Positions 6,179-10,926 of a stretch of 10,926 bases of DNA are shown piece by piece. Location of the stretch: contig JBKBXU010000150.1 of assembly GCA_046313675.1 (NCBI GenBank), forward strand, positions 1 to 10,926. Direction: 5' to 3'. The translations under genes and the position numbers were made by a program. The notes beneath the pieces are model-generated. The model had not been told where the DNA came from. It made no database searches and worked only from the letters and a program-made list of their open reading frames with translations. The DNA is from JBKBXU01 sp046313675. GTDB lineage: Bacteria; Bacteroidota; Bacteroidia; Cytophagales; Cytophagaceae. Each line of letters opens with the position of its first letter. Within the stretch, counting starts at the first letter, position 1.

Positions 6179-8350
6179 ATGGAAAAAGATGTATCCTTAT
6201 TTGAAAATCTAAAGAAAACATTCCGAAAAGATATTATATCCGGGTTCTTAGTTTTTCTAATAGCTCTGCCACTATGTTTGGGCATTGCCATGGCCAGTGG
6301 TTTTCCTCCAATTGCAGGAATCCTAACGGCAATTATTGGTGGTCTTCTTGTCACATTTATTGGTGGTTCGGAAATGACCATTAAAGGTCCGGCAGCAGGA
6401 TTAATCGTTATTGCCCTTGGCTCTGTTGAAGCTTTAGGAAATGGGGATATGCTGTTAGGGTACAGGTTAACTTTAGCCGTAATTGTGGTTGCCGGAATTC
6501 TTCAGGTAATATTTGGAATCCTGAGAAGCGGAGTCCTGGGAGACTTCTTCCCATCTTCAACCGTTCATGGAATGCTTGCAGCAATAGGGATAATCATAGC
6601 GGGCAAACAGATTCATACCGCACTAGGTGTTATCCCCCAGGGAAAACAACCTTTAGAGCAGATATTTGAAATACCCAACAGCATCTTAAACTTAAACCCA
6701 TATATTGCTACCATAGGCATTTTGAGCTTAGCTATTCTATTTATCCTTCCTCAGCTCAAAAACAAATACATAAAAATGATTCCTGCACCAATGCTGGTCA
6801 TTTTACTAGCTATTCCACTTGGTCATTTATTTGGATTGTCTACCGACCACACCTATCTTTTCATGGATGGAGTTTATAAAACAGGCCCTGAGTTTCTTGT
6901 CACCCTTCCATCCAATATACTTGATGGCTTTACACTTCCTGACTTTAGCATGATCCTAACCTCAGATTCCATTAAGTACATCATCATGTTTGCCATTGTT
7001 GGCAGCCTTGAAACGGTCATTAGTACCAAAGCCGTTGATTTACTGGACCCGGAAAAAAAGAAGTCCGACTTAAATAAAGACTTAATCGGAGTGGGAATAG
7101 GGAATACCATCTGTGGATTTATAGGTGCACTACCAATGATTTCTGAAATTGTTCGAAGCTCAGCCAATATCAATAACGGCGCAAAATCCAGATGGTCAAA
7201 CTTTTACCATGGAATGTTCCTGTTAATATTTGTCGCTTTTGCTCCAATGCTATTACAACAAATACCATTGGCTGCACTGGCAGCTATGCTGATATATACC
7301 GGTTATAGACTTGCTTCTCCAAAGGTTTTTAAGGAAACCTTCCGTGTAGGCCCGGAACAACTTCTGATATTTGTTATCACCATCATTGTAACTCTGGCTA
7401 CTGATCTTTTGGTTGGCATTTTTGCCGGCGTCCTTATCGAACTGGTACTCCATGTAGGTTCTGGAGCCCCATTAAAAAGCATTTTCAAAAGCACCATTGT
7501 TACAAAGGAATCTGATGGAACTAAATACAAAATAAAAATTAAAGGGTCGGCCATATTCTCCAATTACATCCACTTTAAGAAACAATTAGAAAAAATCCCA
7601 TCAGGGAAAAAAGTAGTACTGGACTTCTCCGGAAGCAAAGTAGTGGATCACACCGTAATGGAACACCTGTATTACTTTGGCGAGGAATATACCAGAAATG
7701 GGGGTAGTTTTCTAATCTCAGGTCTTGAAAACAAAAAAGCCATGTCACAGCATCCATTATCTTCACGGGTGAAGGACAACAACTCCTACTTTTCTCAAAA
7801 TAAAAGTCGAAAATCCGAACTAAAAAAGACTGCCCTTGATCTCAACTTAAAATTTATACCTATGATCAATAACCCTAATGGATGGTACGGAAGTCTGAAT
7901 GAGGGGAATTCCAAGGTCATACTTGAGGGAAATATTATCTATGGTAAAATTAATGAAGCCTTTGTAAAAATATCAGACATTGCGGTAAACCATTCCGGCA
8001 ATCTGAAAACCGGGGTAATATCATTAACGGCACTCCATGGCCAGATTTCAGGAGAAGAAACATCCCCGCTCATACTGATTCCAAAAATCAAAGAGGGCTA
8101 TGATGATTTTAGCTCCACTTATAAATTTAAGCATATCAGAGAGGTGGATCCCGAAATTTATTTCCCATCAGATGTTAAACAATTTCTTAGTAAGAACAAT
8201 AAATGGAATCTGCAATTTAAGGGGAATGAAATAATGATGTATATACCCTATAAAATCTTACAGCCTGAGGAAATTATAGAATTATTAACTTTCTTTGCTG
8301 AATTTATAAACTTGATGGAAAACAGCAAAAAGGAACTTCCCATACATTAA
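6179..8350 (+). CDS. SulP-family inorganic anion transporter with STAS and extra C-terminal domain
   Basis: This is an inner-membrane SLC26/SulP transporter (723 aa). Residues 18-425 hold the hydrophobic core: the first helix ISGFLVFLIALPLCLGIAMASG, the EMTIKGPAAGLIVI segment (65-78), FFPSSTVHGMLAAIG (123-137), and the conserved GSLETVISTKAVD (275-287) and ISEIVRSSANI (321-331) motifs. A divergent STAS domain follows at about 449-520, with the VVLDFSGSKVVD strand. Beyond it, 540-723 form an additional soluble region that Bacteroidota relatives also tend to carry (from memory of the family). Possible substrates are bicarbonate, sulfate or a related anion. The SSTVHGMLAAIG subgroup often lies near carbonic anhydrases, which hints at bicarbonate, but no such gene is in this window. 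The ATG at 6179 has no Shine-Dalgarno. A TrmH-type gene follows after 30 bases with its own promoter box. Confidence 0.9.
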   Translation: MEKDVSLFENLKKTFRKDIISGFLVFLIALPLCLGIAMASGFPPIAGILTAIIGGLLVTFIGGSEMTIKGPAAGLIVIALGSVEALGNGDMLLGYRLTLAVIVVAGILQVIFGILRSGVLGDFFPSSTVHGMLAAIGIIIAGKQIHTALGVIPQGKQPLEQIFEIPNSILNLNPYIATIGILSLAILFILPQLKNKYIKMIPAPMLVILLAIPLGHLFGLSTDHTYLFMDGVYKTGPEFLVTLPSNILDGFTLPDFSMILTSDSIKYIIMFAIVGSLETVISTKAVDLLDPEKKKSDLNKDLIGVGIGNTICGFIGALPMISEIVRSSANINNGAKSRWSNFYHGMFLLIFVAFAPMLLQQIPLAALAAMLIYTGYRLASPKVFKETFRVGPEQLLIFVITIIVTLATDLLVGIFAGVLIELVLHVGSGAPLKSIFKSTIVTKESDGTKYKIKIKGSAIFSNYIHFKKQLEKIPSGKKVVLDFSGSKVVDHTVMEHLYYFGEEYTRNGGSFLISGLENKKAMSQHPLSSRVKDNNSYFSQNKSRKSELKKTALDLNLKFIPMINNPNGWYGSLNEGNSKVILEGNIIYGKINEAFVKISDIAVNHSGNLKTGVISLTALHGQISGEETSPLILIPKIKEGYDDFSSTYKFKHIREVDPEIYFPSDVKQFLSKNNKWNLQFKGNEIMMYIPYKILQPEEIIELLTFFAEFINLMENSKKELPIH

Positions 8351-8368
8351 CTATAGTATAATCCATCT

Positions 8369-8376
8369 TATATTTG
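8369..8376 (+). promoter_or_regulatory. -7 promoter box four bases before the TrmH-family start
   Basis: TATATTTG matches TAnnTTTG perfectly. Exactly 19 bases upstream lies TTA (8347-8349), a two-of-three match to the TTG box, overlapping the SulP stop codon. Only four bases separate the box from the ATG at 8381, so initiation at the usual distance would give a leaderless or nearly leaderless message. Confidence 0.5.
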
Positions 8377-8380
8377 CAAG

Positions 8381-8932
8381 ATGAGAAAGTTAAAACTGGA
8401 AGAGTTAAACCGGTTAAGTCCCACAGAATACAAAAATCATGAAAAAAATCCTGTAATTCTGGTTCTTGACAATGTTAGAAGTCTTAACAACGTTGGTTCT
8501 GCTTTTCGAACTGGCGATGCCTTTAATATAAATAAAATATTTTTGTGCGGAATTACCGGCACCCCACCCAATAAAGAAATTAATAAAACCGCACTTGGAG
8601 CAACAGAAACAGTAAACTGGGAGTATAGAGAAGACATTATCTGCTTGCTAAAAGAACTAAAAAAAGACGGGTGGAAAATAATTGCTGTCGAACAGGCAGA
8701 AGGAAGCACCTATCTTCAAGATTACCACTACAACGAAAACGACAAAACATGTTACATCTTCGGAAATGAGGTTTTTGGCGTAAACGACCATGTCATGGAT
8801 ATAGTGGACTATTGCCTTGAAATACCTCAATTTGGCACAAAACATTCCCTTAATATTTCTGTAACCATTGGAGTTGTTCTCTGGGATCGTCATTTAAAGA
8901 TTTCACAAATATTTAATCCATTAAACAAATAA
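8381..8932 (+). CDS. TrmH/SpoU-family tRNA/rRNA methyltransferase
   Basis: This 183-residue cytoplasmic enzyme belongs to the SpoU/TrmH class of SPOUT methyltransferases, which bind S-adenosylmethionine in a trefoil knot and usually methylate a ribose 2'-OH of tRNA or rRNA. All three family motifs are visible. Motif 1 is NNVGSAFRTGDA (36-47) with the catalytic-type R43. Motif 2 is FGNEVFGV (127-134) with E130. Motif 3 is IPQFGTKHSLNISVT (148-162) with N158, which with motif 2 forms the knot. Length fits the minimal catalytic domain: the N-terminal RNA-binding L30e-like domain of rRNA-modifying SpoU members is absent, which favours a tRNA substrate. The exact nucleotide (for example G18 for TrmH or position 34 for TrmL) cannot be assigned. 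The ATG at 8381 lies four bases after a promoter box, and no Shine-Dalgarno is present. Confidence 0.9.
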   Translation: MRKLKLEELNRLSPTEYKNHEKNPVILVLDNVRSLNNVGSAFRTGDAFNINKIFLCGITGTPPNKEINKTALGATETVNWEYREDIICLLKELKKDGWKIIAVEQAEGSTYLQDYHYNENDKTCYIFGNEVFGVNDHVMDIVDYCLEIPQFGTKHSLNISVTIGVVLWDRHLKISQIFNPLNK

Positions 8933-8967
8933 TTTAAAATTATTACCCCTCATTATCTGACAATTAA

Positions 8968-9492
8968 TTATCAAGCTTTGTTGCAGAAGATAAAGGAGAA
9001 TTTATAAAGATTCAATGGACAACAGAGGCAGAAGTTAATAATGACTTCTTTAACGTAGAAAGATCAACTGATGGGCATACCTATGAAGTTATCCAAAAAA
9101 TAAATGGTTCAGGAACTACAGAATCTCTAAATCACTATTCTGTCAATGACAATGACCCTGTGTTTGGCACTTTATATTATAGATTAGCTCAATATGATTA
9201 TGATGGTGAGGTAAATTATAGTCATGTTTTATCCCTGCATCGTGAGGATCCTCTCCTATTAAACCTTACACCAAACCCTTTTGCAAGTGGAGCGACCCTA
9301 CAGGTGATTAGCCCGTCACAAAGGGTGTTTTCTATACAAATAACCGATTTGAGAGGAATGGTAGTATACAGAAATGAAGGAAATCAAACAAACAGGGAAA
9401 TAGGAATTGGAAAAACGCTTACATCAGGCATTTATATCCTGCAAGTCATTATCGATAATTCAGTATATACACATAAAATTATAAAAGAGTAA
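8968..9492 (+). pseudogene. 5'-truncated remnant of a type IX-secreted protein
   Basis: An open frame of 174 codons begins right after a TAA at 8965-8967, has no ATG, and offers a GTG only at 9160, inside a domain. It opens with LSSFVAEDKGEFIKIQWTT and EVNNDFFNVERSTDG. This is the stalk-like domain that in intact Bacteroidota secreted proteins usually follows an LPVE-type linker. From about 9265 it ends with a type IX sorting tail (TIGR04183-like): LTPNPF, the VFSIQITDLRG strand, SGIYILQVI, and the C-terminal HKIIKE. The tail directs surface export and is then cleaved, but export needs an N-terminal signal peptide, which is missing along with all of the passenger domain. The frame has no internal stops, so the loss may be recent or the piece may be a spare cassette. 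Translation from the GTG would give only 110 residues, without a signal peptide. Confidence 0.8.
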
Positions 9493-9546
9493 CAAAAAAA
9501 ACCCGGCAGATACTGTCGGGGTTTTTTATTACTCTTTTATATAATT
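9477..9546. repeat. Extended inverted repeat covering both gene ends
   Basis: The arms 9477-9509 and 9513-9546 are imperfect inverted copies. AATTAT, AAAAGAGTAA, an A-run and CCC-GGCAG on the left match the reverse complement of the right arm apart from a few substitutions and small indels. Both arms contain a stop codon, and both proteins end in Ile-Lys-Glu. Confidence 0.7.
9494..9527. terminator. Bidirectional terminator between convergent genes
   Basis: CCCGGCAG (9502-9509) pairs with CTGTCGGG (9513-9520), with one G-U and a three-base loop. It is flanked by eight A (9494-9501) and six T (9522-9527), so it can act on both strands. It sits directly between the stop at 9492 and the opposing stop at 9529, and is the centre of a longer inverted repeat (9477-9546). 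Confidence 0.85.
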
Positions 9547-10008
9547 CTTTCTTTTAAGAATCGATTCCATAAACTTTATCTCATTCTCACTATTAAATAT
9601 TTTAAAAGGAAGATAAATGATTTGACCTTTTGAAATGCTCAAAAGAAAATGATCTTTCCCTTTCTCAGCAGTTTTTATCATATTCCATTGAATCGGGCTG
9701 CCCTGTTTAGCATTAAGTTTAATCAAAACCTGACGACTATCAATTTCATAACTGAGTCTCTCAAACATAATTTTACTCTGCTCAAGCTGCGTTACTCCGG
9801 CAAATTGAATCAACCAAAATAGTACGTAAAGCACCACCAAAGTAACCGCTCCGGAAATATACCACCAGGTTCCCGGCAGAAAAATACCTGCGATAATCAA
9901 TGCTACTGGTATCAGGAAGGCCCACCATTGACTTTTGAACACATTAACTAAAGCCAATTTCACATAGGTTTTTTTTGGCAATTGATATTTTTTTGTTTTA
10001 ATGATCAT
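9529..10008 (-). CDS. YcxB-like two-helix membrane protein
   Basis: This 159-residue protein has a basic cytoplasmic N-terminus (KKYQLPKKTYVKL), two membrane helices at about 29-46 and 49-70, and a soluble C-terminal half of about 75-152. The overall plan and the pattern QWNMIKTAEKGKDHFLLSIS, then GQIIYLPFKIF and a final helix, resemble the YcxB-like domain, whose function is unknown. The ATG at 10008 lies 5 bases after the nadC stop, with no promoter or terminator between, so the two are almost certainly co-transcribed. That link does not prove a role in NAD metabolism. The C-terminal residues IKE lie in an inverted repeat shared with the opposing gene's end, so the last few codons may not be ancestral. 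The family call rests on pattern memory and is moderately sure; a small membrane protein is certain. Confidence 0.7.
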   Translation of the reverse strand: MIIKTKKYQLPKKTYVKLALVNVFKSQWWAFLIPVALIIAGIFLPGTWWYISGAVTLVVLYVLFWLIQFAGVTQLEQSKIMFERLSYEIDSRQVLIKLNAKQGSPIQWNMIKTAEKGKDHFLLSISKGQIIYLPFKIFNSENEIKFMESILKRKNYIKE

Positions 10009-10013
10009 GTTAT

Positions 10014-10871
10014 TTATTTAATTTTTGCTTTTAAACTTATGTCAAGACTTTTATAAGAATGAGTCAACGCACCAACAGATATATAATCCACACCTGTTCT
10101 GGCGACGCTTTGAATATTTTCCTCTGTAATGCCCCCTGAAGCCTCTGTCTGGAATTTGCCATGTACGATTTGTACAGCCTCCTTTAAGGTTTCAACATTC
10201 ATATTATCGAGTAGGATTCGGAAAATTCCTTCTTGAGAAGCCGCCTCCCTAACCTCCTCCAGGTTCCTTGTCTCAACTTCAATTTTCAAATTTAAGTTTT
10301 TATCTTTCAAATATTGCTTTGTGGATGCTACTGCTTTTGTAATTCCTCCGGCATAATCAATGTGATTATCCTTCAGCATAACCATATCATAAAGTCCAAA
10401 ACGGTGATTTGTACCTCCCCCTATGGCTACTGCCCATTTTTCCATTATCCTAAAGTTGGGGGTGGTCTTTCTTGTATCAAGCAGTTTTGCTTTAGTGCCC
10501 TCCATTTTATTTGTTAAAAAATCGGCATAGGTGGCAATCCCACTCATGCGCTGCATACAATTTAAAACCAGCCTTTCTCCCTTCAAAATAGCATGAACAG
10601 GGCCCTCCGCATAAAAACCCCTGTCTCCATAACTCACCCTGTCACCGTCTTTTTTAAAGAAATTAATCCTTATACCCGGGTCTATCCTTTCAAATATTTT
10701 GCCCGCCATTTCAACACCTGCAAGTAACCCGGTTCCCTTTATAATCAATTCAGCTTCTCCCATCGCCTGCTCCGGAATGGATGCCTGCGTACTAAAATCA
10801 CCTTCTCCTATGTCTTCAGATAAAGCGGCATCAATAAATGCATTGATATTTTCAGGTTTCAGGTAATTCAT
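10014..10871 (-). CDS. nadC: Quinolinate phosphoribosyltransferase (carboxylating)
   Basis: NadC (285 aa, normal length) converts quinolinate and PRPP to nicotinate mononucleotide, CO2 and pyrophosphate in de novo NAD synthesis in the cytoplasm. The N-terminal open-face sandwich begins LSEDIGEGDFST (17-28). The barrel carries the substrate- and phosphate-binding motifs: KGERLVLNCMQRMSGIAT (97-114), DTRKTTP (132-138), GGGTNHRFGLYD (151-162), MLKDNH (165-170), EVET (198-201), LLDNM (220-224), EASGGI (243-248) and ISVGALTHS (264-272). All expected basic and acidic active-site positions seem to be present. The ATG at 10871 follows a -7 promoter box by four bases. It heads a two-gene unit with the YcxB-like gene 5 bases downstream. 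NadA and NadB, which make quinolinate, are not in the window. Confidence 0.96.
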   Translation of the reverse strand: MNYLKPENINAFIDAALSEDIGEGDFSTQASIPEQAMGEAELIIKGTGLLAGVEMAGKIFERIDPGIRINFFKKDGDRVSYGDRGFYAEGPVHAILKGERLVLNCMQRMSGIATYADFLTNKMEGTKAKLLDTRKTTPNFRIMEKWAVAIGGGTNHRFGLYDMVMLKDNHIDYAGGITKAVASTKQYLKDKNLNLKIEVETRNLEEVREAASQEGIFRILLDNMNVETLKEAVQIVHGKFQTEASGGITEENIQSVARTGVDYISVGALTHSYKSLDISLKAKIK

Positions 10872-10875
10872 CTGG

Positions 10876-10883
10876 CAAAAATA
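10876..10883 (-). promoter_or_regulatory. -7 promoter box of nadC
   Basis: On the minus strand TATTTTTG, a perfect TAnnTTTG match, ends four bases before the nadC ATG (10871). It overlaps the T-rich tail of the terminator just upstream. No TTG box is seen at the usual distance, where the terminator hairpin lies. The spacing to the ATG is the same as for the TrmH-family gene and suggests a leaderless message. Confidence 0.45.
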
Positions 10884-10910
10884 AAAAAGGCTCTGATAAT
10901 TCAGAGCCTT
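10883..10910 (-). terminator. Terminator of the gene upstream of nadC
   Basis: A 10-bp perfect stem AAGGCTCTGA/TCAGAGCCTT (10887-10896 with 10901-10910, loop TAAT) is followed on the minus strand by T-rich sequence. It ends a minus-strand transcript entering from beyond the right edge and isolates nadC from it. Confidence 0.8.
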
Positions 10911-10926
10911 ATATGAAAAGAAAATT

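Noticed and set aside
9160..9492. A functional 110-residue gene starting at the GTG
   Set aside because: The GTG is inside a recognisable domain, coding sequence continues upstream of it, and no signal peptide is present.
1..10926. A mobile element, CRISPR array, defence island or new multi-gene system
   Set aside because: No transposase, integrase, regularly spaced repeats, toxin-antitoxin pair or nuclease/helicase genes are present. The genes are independent housekeeping, envelope and stress units.

Overview
The window looks like an ordinary chromosomal stretch from a member of the Bacteroidota, probably a Cytophagales-like environmental bacterium. Four things point there. There is a C-terminal sorting domain of the type IX secretion system. 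Short boxes matching the Bacteroidota -7 promoter consensus TAnnTTTG lie just upstream of several genes. Shine-Dalgarno sequences are almost absent; gltD is the clear exception. The DNA is AT-rich, and several encoded proteins have close relatives mainly in this phylum. The placement is inferred from the sequence alone.

Layout. Bases 1-1600 hold gltD (glutamate synthase small subunit), with a strong Shine-Dalgarno and two terminator hairpins. Bases 1615-1785 (minus) encode a 56-residue acidic lipoprotein with its own promoter. Bases 1786-2331 are AT-rich and hold no intact gene, but 2063-2281 (minus) is a coding-like open frame with no good start, probably a gene remnant. A Dabb-domain protein follows (2332-2634). 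Next come a membrane-anchored neutral-ceramidase-like protein (2836-4200, TTG start) and a tandem universal stress protein (4254-5084). The latter converges, with only 7 bases between, on a DUF4380-type lipoprotein (5092-6030, minus). That gene is divergent from a SulP-family anion transporter with STAS and extra C-terminal domains (6179-8350). A TrmH/SpoU-type RNA methyltransferase (8381-8932) comes next, then the 5'-truncated remnant of a type IX-secreted protein (8968-9492). The right end is a minus-strand pair, nadC followed by a YcxB-like membrane protein (10871 down to 9529).

The genes do not form one pathway. gltD serves ammonium assimilation, nadC serves de novo NAD synthesis, trmH serves RNA modification, and the rest are envelope or stress functions with independent promoters. 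I found no CRISPR array, transposase, integrase, tRNA, rRNA or defence gene, and no evidence for a new multi-gene system. The points worth a second look are small in scale: two gene remnants, a long inverted repeat joining two convergent gene ends, promoter boxes four bases from start codons (possible leaderless messages for trmH and nadC), and a promoter overlapping a terminator tail ahead of nadC.
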